Part shown: one piece after another, positions 10,649 to 22,593 of the stretch
Position numbering within the stretch: the stretch's first letter is position 1
Layout of the letters: each line of letters begins with the position of its first letter
Source: Sialis fuliginosa
Lineage: Eukaryota; Arthropoda; Insecta; Megaloptera; Sialidae
Assembly (NCBI GenBank): GCA_961205875.1
Contig: OY540814.1
Span: 558,001 to 622,000 of the forward strand
Direction of reading: 5' to 3'
Length of the DNA stretch: 64,000 nucleotides
The notes under the pieces: model-generated
Database searches by the model: none
Told to the model about the DNA's origin: nothing
Seen by the model: only the letters and a program-made list of their open reading frames with translations
Position numbers and translations under genes: made by a program

Positions 10649-10974
10649 TGTCCGGTATCATAAAGGACCTAACAAATTTGTTAGCTAGCAAGCACTTTCA
10701 ACTGAGATATCAAACTTACATGACAGTTCTGTTGGAGTTTGTTGATGACTTTGACAAGTTTCACGTTGTAGGTAAAAACCAAAGGTATTAAAACAGTGGT
10801 GATGTTATGAAAATTATTTTGTACGGTGAAAGATGCCAACTGTGTTACAATTAGTTGAAGTGTCACTGCTCTAAATTCCATAACTAATCCATAGATACTA
10901 GTACAGAATTAATACCCCATTTGAATGTAATTGCTAGCTAGCAAATTTTGTTAGCTCCTTTATAATACCGGACA
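10649..10974 (-). mobile_element. Harbinger-like MITE, copy B
   Basis: 326 bp, TGTCCGGTATCATAAAGGAC ... CCTTTATAATACCGGACA, flanked by exact TTA (10646-10648, 10975-10977). It is inverted relative to copies A and C. The conserved frame is at 10681-10881 on the minus strand (TVQNNFHN, VLIPLVFTY). Confidence 0.85.
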
Positions 10975-10977
10975 TTA

Positions 10978-11310
10978 GCATTGAATATTTGTAAATGTTT
11001 ATTTTGATAGTGATAGATAAGAATATAGAAAGATGCGTTAGAGCAGAAAGAAATCAATGTGTGTATTGAGGAGATCGACTATAATAGTCTTTGTTCGATA
11101 TATGTATATTGTATATAGATCGATAGATTCTTTGTTAAATGTTAGATATTGATTCATATATGGAAATTATATAAAATTGTTTTAAATTGAAAGAGTGTGT
11201 ATTTTAATTATTGAGATCCTGATAATATAATATTTTTAATGTGGAATATTGTGTATTATTGAACTGAATTACCTGATAATAATCCGTACCCCTAACAGTA
11301 AATTCCCGGG
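10978..11310. other. unassigned
   Basis: No gene or element recognised. Confidence 0.4.
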
Positions 11311-11986
11311 AAAAAATTTCAGATCTGAAGTGATCTCGGTTGATCTTCATTTTGGAACAAATCAGATCTTTGTAAATAAATAAACTTTTGTCTACCTTAA
11401 ATAACAAATACACATATACTACCTATATAGAAACCTTGTTTATAATTTAATCAATTAAAAAAAAATGTACAGAAACGTATTGAATGATATTTGAGGCCCG
11501 TGTATTAAATTAATAAATAAATTCACAACTCACCCCCTGTCACAGATGAAGGGTTGTAATTGGTCTCATTCGATCCAGCGGGAAAAATACTTCGGGCTAC
11601 TAGGGGTGTGGGGGCAAAACAACCCTCTATCTAGCACAGGAGTTGAGATATTTACGATTTTCTATAAGTAGCGAAACAGAGAAAAATTCATCTAGTATCC
11701 CGAAATATTTTTCCCGTTGGATCGAATGAGACCAATTACAACCCTTCATCTGTGATAGGGGCCGAGTTGTGAATTTATTTATTAATTTAATACACGGGCC
11801 TCAAATATCATTCAATACGTTTCTGTACAATTTTTTTTTAATTGATTAAATTATAAACAAGGTTTCTATATAGTATATGTGTATTAATTTGTTATTTAAG
11901 GTAGACAAAAGTTTATTTATCTACAAAGATCTGATTTGTTCCAAAATGAAGATCAACCGAGATCACTTCAGATCTGAAATTTTTTT
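11311..11986. mobile_element. foldback repeat, ~290-bp arms
   Basis: Left arm about 11311-11601 and right arm about 11692-11986 are inverted copies (AAATTTCAGATCTGAAGTGA; CGGGAAAAATACTTCGGG against CCCGAAATATTTTTCCCG), with a ~90-bp spacer. Short frames reading FKVDKSLFIYKDLICSK in both arms are the same DNA read from both ends, not genes. Part of the arm (GGGTTGTAATTGGTCTCATT) recurs in diverged form at about 22740-22790. No target duplication found. Confidence 0.75.
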
Positions 11987-12635
11987 CTGGAGTTCTCTCT
12001 TTAACAGATCCGATTTAAGACCACTGGTACATATAGCACATACGTACATCGATCTTCCGTTCTCTAAGTGGAGATTACTCGAGTGAAACAGAACGGGCAT
12101 GTAAGTACCATTTCATATGTATTGTCACATCTTCCCGAGGACAACAGATTTCCAATCCATACATACATATGTATATTAAAGAGCCCGAAGAGATTTGTGT
12201 TCCGTTTGATATTGGATTCAATTTGAAAAGAAACAGATAAAAACAAGACTTCTGGTTTTTTTGGGGTGACGACGTCAATAAATCTGAGCGTCCCGAACAG
12301 CTGTTCCTACAATGACAACTGAAATAACTGAAGCTGTGACGTAACATAGATGTGTGAACGCAACCGAACGCGGTTTCAGTTTTTCTATCCATGTCTTGCT
12401 CTTCTTTTTCACTTCGGTTACAGCACGTGGTGCAAGCTGTTGTAGTAGGTACGCTGAGTTATTACCTTCTTGACGTCACGGCTAATACAAATGGTTTCAT
12501 TTAAGCAGTGAGCTTTCTAAAAATATATGTGTTTTTGGAAAATTACATGGCTATAACACTCTTAAAGCGATTTTTAGTAGCGCGTCATGGGATGCTGTTG
12601 TATGCAGCGCGACAGTGTGTATGGGTTTTGCGATT
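11987..12635. other. single-copy-looking, moderate GC, unassigned
   Basis: Contains GACGTCACG at about 12472 and TGACGTAAC at about 12336 (CRE-like). TTACGTCACAGCTTCAGTTATTTC (inverse strand, split here as TTACGTCAC and CAGTTATTTC) loosely matches 15596-15620, so this may be an old repeat. No supported exon. Confidence 0.35.
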
Positions 12636-13430
12636 TAAAATTGGGGTGAGACCCTTTAGGTTCACGCAATCAACTTCCCAACACGGTATGATTATAAATA
12701 CTTAAATAATACTGATTATTTATTGTTTCCGTATAGTTTATGTGAATATTTTTTTAATATGCAGGTATATGAAAAATTTTAATGGAATTGGTCAGAAATA
12801 AAACTCACCTTTGTATTGTGAATATTAGTTTTCTAATATCCTAATGTCAATAATATAACACACATTTTTAGAATAACTAATTTGACAATTTGAATTAAAT
12901 TGCATTTGTTTTTATAATAACTAATCTGACAATTTAAATTTAATTGCATTTATTTCCAAGGCAACATGAATTGTAGACTTATTTACTAGTATTTAAAATT
13001 CAAATTTTGAGGGTAGTTTTGTCTTTCACCCCTTCTATGGCTGTTTAGGCACGTATAACAAAAAAAAAATACTGAAATACATTTTTCATTATTTGTATTG
13101 TAGAATATTTATGCTAAGTTTCAAGTAAATCCAACCAAAAAAAAACTTTACACCCCTTTTTACCCTTTTAGGAGTTGAATTTCAAAAAATCCTTTGTTTC
13201 AGATCATAATCACGTTAAGACGCTTCGATTGGCACCCCAACGAAGTCAATGGCATTTTTCATTTGCAAGATTTCGTGAACGTAAAAAATGACACGCACAT
13301 ACGTACACACACACAGACATCTTTCTGAAAATAGTGTAAATATACTATAGTGACCTTAAAACATAGAAATATGTTGGAATTTTTGATTTTCGGACCGATT
13401 ACAATAACTTCCAGTTGGGAAGTTAAAAAA
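12636..13430 (+). repeat. interspersed repeat with AACTTCCCAAC inverted ends
   Basis: GTGAGACCCTTTAGGT, CAACTTCCCAACACGGTATG and ATTATTTATTGTTTCCGTAT recur at 30930-31185 (inverted) and 31630-31708. AACTTCCCAAC at about 12670 is matched by GTTGGGAAGTT at about 13414. Inside is a 46-bp tandem duplication (about 12866-12957, TAATTTGACAATTTGAATT). It also has the CACCCCTTTTTACC-type stretch seen in insect repeats that end in tandem tracts. Confidence 0.6.
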
Positions 13431-13436
13431 GTGTAA

Positions 13437-13758
13437 TATCCGGTATTATAAAACACAAATTTGCTAGCTTGCAAGCACTTTCAAATGGGGTATTAATTCT
13501 ATGATAGTATCTACGGATTAGCTATGGAATTTAGAGCAGTGATTCTTCAACGTATTATAACACAGTTGGCGACTCTGACCGTACAAAATTATTTTCATAA
13601 TATCGCCACTGTTTTAATACCATTGGTGTTTACATACCACGCGTGCGCGAAAATTGTCAAACACTTCATGAAACTACAAGAGAACTGTCAATTAGAAACC
13701 TCATTTGGAAGTGCTTGCTAGCTAGTAAATTTTGTTAGCTCGTTTATAATACCGGACA
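13437..13758 (+). mobile_element. Harbinger-like MITE, copy C
   Basis: 322 bp, left end TATCCGGTATTATAAA and right end TTTATAATACCGGACA. The left flank is TAA (13434-13436) and the right TTA (13759-13761). The frame at 13524-13721 starts MEFRAV and keeps VLIPLVFTY. It sits immediately right of the preceding repeat. Confidence 0.8.
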
Positions 13759-13761
13759 TTA

Positions 13762-14130
13762 GTGTAGAGCAAAAAAAACGTCACTACAATTCGTAAGAGA
13801 GAAATATACAAAGTGTAGAGCAAAAAAAATAAAAATAAAAGTTATTTGCAGTTGAAAAATTTTCTTTAATCTCGTATATTCGAAGTTCCACTATATGTGT
13901 ATTTTTGTGCGAACTAACTAGTGGAATAAGGACACAGGAAAATGCGTAATAATAATTTACACGTAACCAACATTCCATGTATTTTATTTTGATTTTATTA
14001 AGGGTTTGAAATTTAAATATTGTACGTGAGTTTGAATACATTTGCATACCGAATTATTATTATAGCATTTTTCACTTGTTTTCAAGTGCACCGACGTAGC
14101 ACGTGCGTCAAGAAAAACATCACATTGTTG
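13762..14130. other. unassigned
   Basis: AGTGTAGAGCAAAAAAAA occurs twice about 50 bp apart (13762, 13813). Otherwise nothing recognised. Confidence 0.4.
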
Positions 14131-14211
14131 TTAACCCTTCGTTAGGCGCCCCTATTTACTGTCGCGAGTTTAGGCGCGCGGCATACATGCGTTAACCAGC
14201 CGTTTTTGATT

Positions 14212-14296
14212 CGCTATAACTATAAAAAACGCGCTATAACTATAAAAACCGCGCTATAACTATAAAAACCGCGCTATAACTATAAAAACCGCGCTA
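14212..14296 (+). repeat. 20-bp minisatellite inside the piggyBac-like element
   Basis: Four and a partial near-identical units of CGCTATAACTATAAAAACCG. Confidence 0.9.
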
Positions 14297-14322
14297 AAAC
14301 ACTACAACTACTTAACTAATAA

Positions 14323-15172
14323 TATACAGGGTGACCCATTTTAAGTGCACACCTCTGATAACTTTTTATGGTAAAATGTTATCAAAAAAAATTTCAGATA
14401 AAAGTTGCACGGTTTGAAGGGGGACATAGACGTACTCGAATGAATTTTTTAAGGTGGCGTTTTCAAGGTCCCATGAAGGTCAACATCATTTTTTTAAATA
14501 AGAATCTATAGTTTTTATTTAGTAATTTTATTCTACGTGAAAAAACATGAATCTTTCATTGAAAACTTTTTTTTGAACAACTTAAATAAATAATAATTAG
14601 AGATTTTGAACATTTGAATAATTTTTTACTCAGAAATCATCAACTAAAGAAAAAGTACAAGATACAAAAAATGTTTATTTTGATCTTATAAGAATTATTT
14701 TAAAAATTTTCAAACTTTTTCAATTTATTTTATACAAAAAAACCAAATGTTAAAAAAAATTCTAGAATAATTCTCCAAGTTTTATTAGACCAAAATAAAC
14801 ATGTTTTGTTTCTATGTAGTACTTTTTCTCTAAACCTGATGGTTTCTGAGTAAAAAATTACTGAAAGTTTAAAATTTTGAATTATTTTGTTAGATATCTT
14901 GGAAAGTTTAAGGTGTTCAAAAAAAAAATTTTTCAATGAAAGATTCGTGTTTTTTCACGTAGAATAAAATTACTAAATAAAAACTATAGGTTCTCATTTA
15001 AAAAAAATGATGTTGACCTTCAAGTGACCTTGAAAACGCCACTTAAAAAAATTTATTCGAGTACGTCTATGTCTCCCTTCAAACCGTGAAACTTTTATCT
15101 GAAAAGTTTTTTGATAACATTTCACCATAAAAAGTTATCAGAGGTGTGCACTTAAAATGGGTCACCTGTATA
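14323..15172. mobile_element. foldback element, TATACAGGGTGACCC ends
   Basis: 850-bp inverted repeat: TATACAGGGTGACCCATTTT on the left is matched by AAAATGGGTCACCTGTATA on the right. Arms run inwards through TTTACGTAGAATAAAATTAC-type sequence to a centre around 14700-14760. It shares its core (TTCATTGAAAACTTTTTTTT, GATGTTGACCTTCAA) with 15956-16867, so the two belong to one family. It is nested in the piggyBac-like element. Confidence 0.85.
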
Positions 15173-15190
15173 TAAGGATATGTAATCGGC

Positions 15191-15465
15191 CAGTGGCGTA
15201 GCAAGTATAATTGGCGCCCGGGGTACGATATCTTTTTGGCGCCCCCAAAAATAAGAAAATAAAAAATAATAATAATTTTATAATAAATCTGAATTAAAAT
15301 TGGCGTAACTAAAAAAAAAAAGGTCTTCAGCTCTTTTTCTTTTAGCTCTTTATAAATTAGGTTTATGTTATGCGGTTTAAAAGGTTAAAGGCCATTTGGC
15401 GCCCTTCCGTAAGTGGCGCCCGGGGCATGATAGACCCCCATTGCCTCCCCCTCGCTACGCCACTG
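15191..15465 (+). mobile_element. hAT-type MITE, CAGTGGCGTAGC ends
   Basis: 275 bp, CAGTGGCGTAGCAAG ... CTCGCTACGCCACTG, with an exact 8-bp duplication TAATCGGC (15183-15190, 15466-15473). The interior has GGCGCCCGGGG blocks near both ends. Both features are diagnostic of hAT. Non-coding. Confidence 0.95.
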
Positions 15466-15578
15466 TAATCGGCAGCTATGAAAAAGGGCGTATGTGTAAA
15501 TAGAGTATAAGTTTTAGTTATAACAGTTTTTAAATGAGTGGTCTACGCATGTATGCCGCGCGCCTATCGGAGGGTTAA

Positions 15579-15955
15579 CGATTGGATGCGGATATTACGT
15601 CACTCCAGTTATTTCGGTTAGTTCTACGAGCGAGCATACATATGTTCTGAACTAAAGTTACCCACCTTTCCGGGTTCGACCCTGATTCGTGTTGTTACTA
15701 TTCCGGGCTTTACGCTTTTCCAAAATTAGATGTAATGTAAACAAAACCACGTGACGTTTTATATTGCCGACAAATTAATTGGTTTGTAGTTTCGCGTGTT
15801 GTTATTATTGATTGGTTTGGGGTTTCACAAAATTATTCTCGATGTGCTGTTTATTAGGATATTTTATGTTCTTGATTTAATACAATACAATAATTTAATT
15901 GTGTCTTCTGAATATACAGGCTGTGGTATTTAACCCAATCGTGGCCAGCGTTACA
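15579..15955. other. unassigned, with a solitary ATACAGGCTGTGG repeat end
   Basis: Contains ATATACAGGCTGTGGTATTT at about 15912-15931, an older relative of the foldback end starting at 15956. GGGTTCGACCC at about 15670 is not part of a tRNA. Confidence 0.4.
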
Positions 15956-16867
15956 TATACAGGGTGGGGTATTTAAAGTGTTACAGTTGATTATCTCAGA
16001 ACCATCGCATATTTGAAAAAAATATTTCAACCAAAAAATGTTTGGTTGTTAGGGGGTAATCGAATAGTAATATTTATTTGTTATTTTAACGTGGCCTTCA
16101 AGGATATTTGAAGATCAACATCATTTTTTTAAACAGGAACCTATATTTTTTATTTAGTAATCTTATTTTACGTGAAAAAATACGAATCTTTCATTGAAAA
16201 CTTTTTTTTGAACAACCCAAGCTTTCCAAGGTATCTAACAAAATAATTCGAGATTTTGAATTTTCAAGAATTTTTTACTCAGAAATCATAAACTTTAGAA
16301 AAAAAGTACAAGATACAAAAAATGTTTATTTTGGTCTAATGAAACTTGGAGAATTATTTTATTAATTAATTATTTTAGATTTTTTTTAACATTTCGTACT
16401 TTTTTTTGTTTTTGCTAAAATAAAATAAATAGAAAAAGTTTTTAAATGTTTAAATTTTTTTTTTAAATAATTGTCCACGCTTTATTAGACCAAAATAAAT
16501 AATTTGTGTATCCTGTACTTTTTTTTAAAATTTGTGGTTTCTGAGTAACGAATTCTTGAAAGTTCAAAATCTCGAATTATTTTGTTAGATACCTTGGAAA
16601 GCTTGGGTTGTTCAAAAAAAAGTTTTCAATGAAAGATTCGTGTTTTTTCACGTAGAATAAGATTACTAAATAAAAACTATAGGTTCCTATTTAAAAAAAT
16701 GATGTTGACCTTCAAATATCCTTGAAGGCTACGTTAAAATAGCAAATAAATATTACTATTCGATTACCCCCTTACAACCAAACATTTTTTGGTTGAAACA
16801 TTATTTTCAAATATGCGATGGTTCTGAAATAATCAACTGTAACACTTTAAATGCCCCACCCTGTATG
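15956..16867. mobile_element. foldback element, TATACAGGGTGGGG ends
   Basis: About 910-bp inverted repeat: TATACAGGGTGGGGTATTTA on the left against TAAATGCCCCACCCTGTA on the right. Flanking GTTACA (15950) and TGTAAC (16866-16871) extend the symmetry. The core matches the 14323-15172 element, and the centre near 16370-16440 is AT-rich. Confidence 0.85.
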
Positions 16868-17212
16868 TAACAGAGCGCTTTTGTTAAGATTTTTTTGCGT
16901 TTGATGTAAGATTATTTGAATTCGAATGTGTTGAAATCATACTTATTTTCGAGTATTGGACTAAATACATCAACAATGCAATTACCAACATTCTGGAGAT
17001 TTAGTGTACTTAGATAGGTATGAATTGATGACAGAAAAATCAGCAATATCGGTAACAAATGAGTTAAAACAAGGGATTCTATGGAGAAATGTTTTAAATT
17101 CTCAGAATTATTTTTAGAAAAATTGGTAAGTTTTGATTTTTTTGAGTAGAATAAAATTTCGAATTAAAGAATATAACGTCCACCACGTCAAACAAAAATA
17201 TAAGGTAAAGGC
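16868..17212. other. unassigned
   Basis: No element or gene recognised. Confidence 0.4.
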
Positions 17213-17802
17213 ACCAGTTATGGCCGCTATAAGAGCATGTTTTAGTTTTTTTGGATTAATGGGCTTGTTTTTTGTAATTCTCATGAACTCTTGTTACTAA
17301 TAAAACAAGTAACTCTTTATTTAATCAATTTAATTACAAAAGTCCGCAAATATAGTTTTTTTTTTTTTTAATTATAGCATTTTATTTTGCTTATGTATTT
17401 TTTCTCCAGTAATGGATAAAGTAAAACCAGTAATGAGCGCGCAGTGATGGACACTTGTTAATGATAAGTACTACGACACAAAATATATAAAATAAAGAAT
17501 CGTCAAATTTGAAACAATGTAAAGCAGTTTCTATGATAATATAATAATTAATACATAAATTATACTAATAATTAGTTAAAATATCAAGCATTTTGACAAC
17601 TATTGGCCGATTAGTTAAAATGGTAGTAATCAAATATCAACAAATACTTCTATCTACTGGAGTCATCATATCCAAGACTGGTGCCAAGAGTTAGTTGTTT
17701 TATTAGTAACATCAGTTGATGAGAATAACAAAAAAGAAGTCCGTCAATCACAAAAACAGTAAACCTTGCTCTTATAGCGACCATAACTGGTGCCAGTACC
17801 TT
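17213..17802 (-). mobile_element. AGGTACTGG-family MITE, composite of two copies
   Basis: Starts AGGTAAAGGCACCAGTTATG. The first right end (AAGACTGGTGCCAAG) falls at about 17675-17690, followed directly by a second partial copy in the opposite orientation that ends CTGGTGCCAGTACCT at 17802. Outer TA at 17211-17212 and 17803-17804. Confidence 0.75.
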
Positions 17803-19321
17803 ATATTTTTATAATAAACGCAGAAGTTTTCAGTGGTTGTGTATATTGAGCTTTTTGAAAGGAACCATTATATTATTTTGATTATAAATATCAACTGTTA
17901 TTGATGGCAATTTACCATCGGTAAAGAAAATACAAAGGACTTAATGCATTGTGCGTACAATAACAGAGAAATCGAAATTATTGGATTCTTAGGAAGAAAA
18001 TAAAAAGGAAATGTTTCTAATAAAATATATTATTGATTGGTTTTTATTTTTCGTTATATTTTCAATTATACTTACAATATATGAAAATTATGAAATCAGT
18101 CTTTTATTGTCGATATATAGGTACATCCGTTATTTTGGAATTGGGTTAGTATTGGCAATAAATCACTTATATATACAGGAAACAAACGTTGTTCAACGGT
18201 TTGATTTCAAATGCAGCAGGCAAACTAGTTTTCAGTAGTATAAACAAATTAAGGATGAATGTATGGGATGTATTTCAAAATGCTACCAAATACATGAAAA
18301 TTGGTTGGAATGTTCCCATTAGCATTCTTATGCAATAGACAAAATATTAAATTGATTCACTAAGCCGTTTAGGAAATATATTGATTTAAATTTAACATGT
18401 GTTCTTATGGGAAACTGATATTTTTCGGCATTTTTTAGGTAAAACACATTTATAAAAAGTTACCGATTTTCTAATTTTTGGAGGGAGTGTAGTATTTGAT
18501 TAGTTGAACATTTATGAAAAATATCATATGTTTTCACTAAACCGTTTCCCAGAAATAAATTATAATACAACAAAATTTTAAATTTCCCGCTCTACGACTG
18601 TTATGCATGTAAATTTGATAACAATGTAAACAAAGTATTTTTTGAAAAAACGATTATAAAAGATCTTTGTTTTTTATAATTAATTATAATTAGGTCTATT
18701 TGTCTATTTATTTATTACTTCTATTATGAAATTTATAACGCAAATATTAGTATATTTCAAAATTCAGTTACTTTTGTATCTGATTGTCCGTCCATATCAC
18801 CCTTAAAGAAATAAATTCCATGTTCGAAAAAATGTGCCCAAGATAAAAGCAGATTCTGATTGTACTAACATCAAAACGTAAAGAAAAGTTATTTTCCGCA
18901 TGGTGGCTGTGCGTGTGTCTGTCTATCTATGTGTAGAATATTTTTACTACTGTAAAATACACCAATTTGAATTATTTTTGGGGAAAATGTGTGTCTTAGT
19001 TCCTTTTATCGTCTAATAAGAGAACTCTGAGCTGTATCTCTCCAATTTTGAATTTATAATTCAATTGAATCTAAAGGACACTTATCTATTTATACATGCC
19101 AAAGTAGCCATTAAATGGGATGAAAACACCTTCACAGTTTTACTTTTAATAATAAATTAATATGTTTTTTAAAAATTCAGGTTGCCTTGGAAACAGATGC
19201 AACTAAATTAAAATTTATTATGGAACATGGAAGTATGGAAGACATGTATGGTTCTCCATACCGTTAATTTAATTTGCTAAAACTGTCTTGGTATATTTTG
19301 GTTGCATTGTTTTATGATATA
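17803..19321. other. AT-rich unassigned
   Basis: Contains a 75-codon hydrophobic open frame (18011-18238) with no family resemblance, probably chance in AT-rich DNA. GTCTGTCTATCTATGTGTAG at about 18916 hints at a decayed tract-ended repeat. Confidence 0.4.
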
Positions 19322-19852
19322 ATGTACTGGTACCAGTTATGGCCGCTATAAGAGCAAGGTTTACTGTTTTTGTGATTGACGGACTTTTTTTTTGTAATTC
19401 TTATCAACTCATGTTACTAATAAAACAACTAACTCTTTATTTAATCAATTTAATTACCAAAATTCGCAAATATATGTAGTTTGTTTTTTAAATTATAGCC
19501 TTTTATTTTGTTTATATTTTTTCTGCAGTAATGGATAAAGTAAAATCAGTAATGAGCACGCAGTGATGGACACTTGTTAATGATAAGTACTACGACACAA
19601 AAGATATAAAATAAAGAATCGTCAAATTTGAAACAATGTAAAGCAGTTGCAATGATAATATAATAATTAATAAATAAATTATACTAATAATTAGTTTAAA
19701 TATCCACCATTTTAACACCTACTGGTCGATTGTCATCAAATCACGCTGTAAGACAGTTAAATGTATATAGATTAATATTCAGAAATGGTAGTAATCAAAT
19801 ATCAACAAATATTTCTAATTCAGTACATTTAATTTAAAAATAGCTATTACTG
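19322..19852 (-). mobile_element. AGGTACTGG-family MITE, right end missing
   Basis: Begins GTACTGGTACCAGTTATGGC and carries the family interior (AGTACTACGACACAAAAGAT, AATCACGCTGTAAGACAG). It stops at TAGCTATTACTG, short of the terminal CCAAGACTGGTGCC. Confidence 0.8.
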
Positions 19853-20551
19853 ATGATAAAGATTTCGAATGTCCCTACTATCTATCTATCTATACTTTAT
19901 TAATTCGTATTCATTCATGATTATTGCTTGACCTTACATATTTTTTATTAAATTATAAATAAAGTATGATTCGATTATAATCATTCTTTATTTAGATAAC
20001 TACATTACCGATTGAATCACATGTACACATACATTTTCTAATTAAAGTATAAATTTACTTATTTACGTACAAATTGACTTCATACCTATATGTAGGTAGG
20101 TACTTATAGAGAATATGTTAAGTTGCATCATATTGTATTTATTTCTACATTAATGTGGCCTCGATACTTCAACTGAGCAATGTATTTGAGTGTTTTATTG
20201 AAATGTACAAGTGTTAGAATCTTCAGATGAAACTAAACGTGTCGTTTGAATAAAAATAGTTTAACAATGCAGCTAGTTACAATGTAGCTGATCAACTTCT
20301 CAACAAATGCAAATTTTTTTTAATCACGAGTTGCATTATTTGAAATTGCAGATCTTCATAAATTCACTTTTAAGAACAGAAGTGTAGATTTTTTTATGCT
20401 CACAGGATAAAATAGAATTAATCGCCTTTTTGAAATATTATGAAGATCAAAAAAATGTGTGCTTAATATTTTTTAAAGAAGATATCATTCTAACTTTCTA
20501 ACCAACTCTTCCAGAGATATAGGGGATTTCCAACTTTCTTAATTATATGAA
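19853..20551. other. unassigned
   Basis: A short (CTAT)n run at about 19880-19896. Otherwise nothing recognised. Confidence 0.4.
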
Positions 20552-21330
20552 TTATTGCTTCCTTGCAATATCGAAGATACGAGAAGCTTTGTGATCGTTT
20601 TAGAATGAGACAAAAAAAAAATTCTCTGATTTCAAAATTTTAAATTATCTTTCCGTTTCACGTCAAGACATACACTTTTCGTTCCGTGTCTGTCTGTCTG
20701 TCCGTCCATCTGTCCCCTGAATCCTTGTCACACGCATAACTCATGAACTATTGAACCGATATTGTTGAAACTTGGTCGGATGGTTGGGTCTGTCTTGAGG
20801 ACGGTCCCATTTCAAAATGATGTGTAAGGGGGAGGGGTGACATCCCAAAATATTTTTTTAAGATATCTCAAGAACGACACATTTTACGTTAAAATTGTAT
20901 AGAATATTTTTTGTAGAGCATTACATTTCCTACAATATGGGTCTACAACGTTTGTTGTAAAATATTCCCTTACAAAGATTTATCTCAATTTATTTAAAAA
21001 AATCATGTTTTGTTTCTTAAATTGATATTTACTTTGATATATTAAACGTCATTTTGACGTTTTAAATGTCATTTTGTTATTTGCATAAATTTAAATTTAG
21101 ATTGAAATTGTCAAAAAATTCAAAATATACGAAAAAATAATCAGGTGCGTTTTAAGAAAAATTTCGAACTAATATTTTTTAGTAAAATTGTATAAAAATT
21201 AAATGGTTAACCAATGCCAGGCAATTTATCTAAACACTATCGGTTGTTATTTAAATTGTTGAATAATTAACTACCTTTGGTGGATTTAGCACGAGGAAGC
21301 ACTGTGCATTTACTTGACAAATGTTTTTTT
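20552..21330 (-). repeat. interspersed repeat family R, copy 3 (near full length)
   Basis: CTTCCTTGCAATATCGAAG to GAGGAAGCACTGTGCATTT, colinear with 6888-7612, with (TCTG)n(TCCG)n at about 20685-20710. Confidence 0.8.
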
Positions 21331-21790
21331 ATTTGATTGTCGAATACCTATGATTATTTTAAAGTATTATGGACCATGTTTCTTATCAATAGATAATTAT
21401 AATTTCAAAAACAACTTTATTCATTACAAATATAATCAAGATTTGACTTCCCCATTGGTTGAATTGTAGTTTTATTAATATCCCCTTAAGGTCATACACG
21501 CACACAATGTAAACATTTAAATAATTATCTGGCATTAAGTTTTATGGGTTACTTACATGTAAATTATGTTTATATACTTGAAATCGTCGACTTTGTATTT
21601 GTGCCATTTGTGTTACTAAATAACTTTAAATCACGAATTCAAACACAACTTGCTATAGTGTAAACAGAAATTAATGAAACTAAATCAAAGCGTTCTGTAT
21701 TTTATAAACAAACTTTGTATCAAACATTAATATTTTAATTTATATTCAAAAAATAGAAAAGTGTTCGACAAAATTACTAGTTTCATAATT
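21331..21790. other. unassigned
   Basis: No element or gene recognised. Confidence 0.4.
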
Positions 21791-21870
21791 TTAAATCATC
21801 TAAGCATAAAAAATCTATCTTTCTGTCTGTCCATTCGGACGCTTATCACTCGAGAATTCTTTGACCAGGT

Positions 21871-22593
21871 TTTACGAGGATTGCTATTTATATTTCGGGC
21901 CTAATAATGAAAAAACGAATATTGATGATCAAAATTGGTTTTATTGTTTTTCAAATTATTCTCCATGAAGATAAATACACTTTTGCATGCGTTTAAACCA
22001 ATTTTCGAAGCACTTTTTCCACTCCGATTTAGGTAAGCCTTCTTATGAGCGTTTGTCAGATTATGCGGGATCCAACGCGAACAAATCTTTTTTACGGCCA
22101 AATGATCATGCAATATCTTATTGATGCTTGTCATACTAATGCCCAAAGATGATTCAATCTCACGGTATGTCACATGACGATCTAGCTTTATCAGTTCACG
22201 CACAGCATCGATGTTTTCTGGCACAACAACCGATTTTGGACGACCTTCACGGAATTTTTCCTGGAGCGAACACCGGCCACGATTGAATTCGTTATACCAG
22301 TTTTTTTACAGTGCTGTAAGATGGAGCTTTATCACCGTATAAAGAATTAAGTTCATCGATACACTCTTGTCTTGATAATCCACGTTTATGAAAAATTATC
22401 GCACGAAAATGTTCACTAGTTAGTTCCATTCTTTACCCGAGATGAGTTTTTCAAGTAAACAACACAAATCGCGCTAAATTTATAAAATGTTCTGAAGAAG
22501 GTTATATTCAATAATGTCCAATGAAAACGACAGATGGCACCTGGTAACACTCAATGTTGTCAAGGCCAGAAATATAAATAGCAACCCTCGTAG
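21871..22593 (-). mobile_element. mariner element, internally deleted
   Basis: About 723 bp, with terminal repeats TACGAGGATTGCTATTTATA (left) and its near inverse on the right, where TATAAATAGCAACCCTCGTA appears at 22573-22592. The right flank keeps TA; the left target copy appears mutated to TT. Usual full length is about 1.3 kb, so about half is missing. It inserted into a repeat whose empty site can be read from other copies in this window. Confidence 0.9.
21901..22429 (-). pseudogene. mariner transposase remnant (SETMAR-like subfamily)
   Basis: The reading starts at the ATG at 22427-22429 with MELTSEHFRAIIFHKRG, the N-terminal HTH region. A one-base expansion in a run of seven T (22301-22307, plus strand) shifts the frame inside TVKNWYNEFN. 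The next frame carries GRPKSVVV, then ENIDAVRELIKLDRHVTYRE and SRWIPHNLT, typical of mariner second-HTH and linker segments. After HNLTNAHKKAY (about 22035) the sequence jumps to the last ~30 residues (SEWKKCFENWFKRMQKC), in another frame and with a stop. The whole DD(34)D catalytic domain is deleted, so no active enzyme can be made. The family assignment is strong. Confidence 0.92.

Larger units (their letters stand above)
14135..15574. mobile_element. piggyBac-like non-autonomous element with nested insertions
   Basis: Flanked by TTAA on both sides (14131-14134, 15575-15578), with ends CCCTTCGTTAGGCGC and its near inverse GCGCCTATCGGAGGG. A 20-bp internal inverted repeat, GGCGCGCGGCATACATGCGT, lies 38 bp in on the left (14173-14192) but only 10 bp in on the right (15545-15564). 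This asymmetric terminal plus internal repeat layout is characteristic of piggyBac. It contains a 20-bp minisatellite, a foldback (14323-15172) and a hAT MITE (15191-15465). There is no transposase. Without the two insertions it is about 310 bp. Confidence 0.85.

Noticed and set aside
11204..12086. Two similar small proteins sharing FKVDKSLFIYKDLICSK
   Set aside because: They are the two arms of one inverted repeat read outward, with no start context or family resemblance.
15655..15700. GGGTTCGACCC as a tRNA T-arm or B box
   Set aside because: No acceptor, D-arm or anticodon arm can be built around it, and flanking bases do not pair.
18011..18238. Hydrophobic 75-codon frame as a small membrane protein gene
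   Set aside because: No promoter, splice or homology signal. The composition matches surrounding AT-rich DNA.
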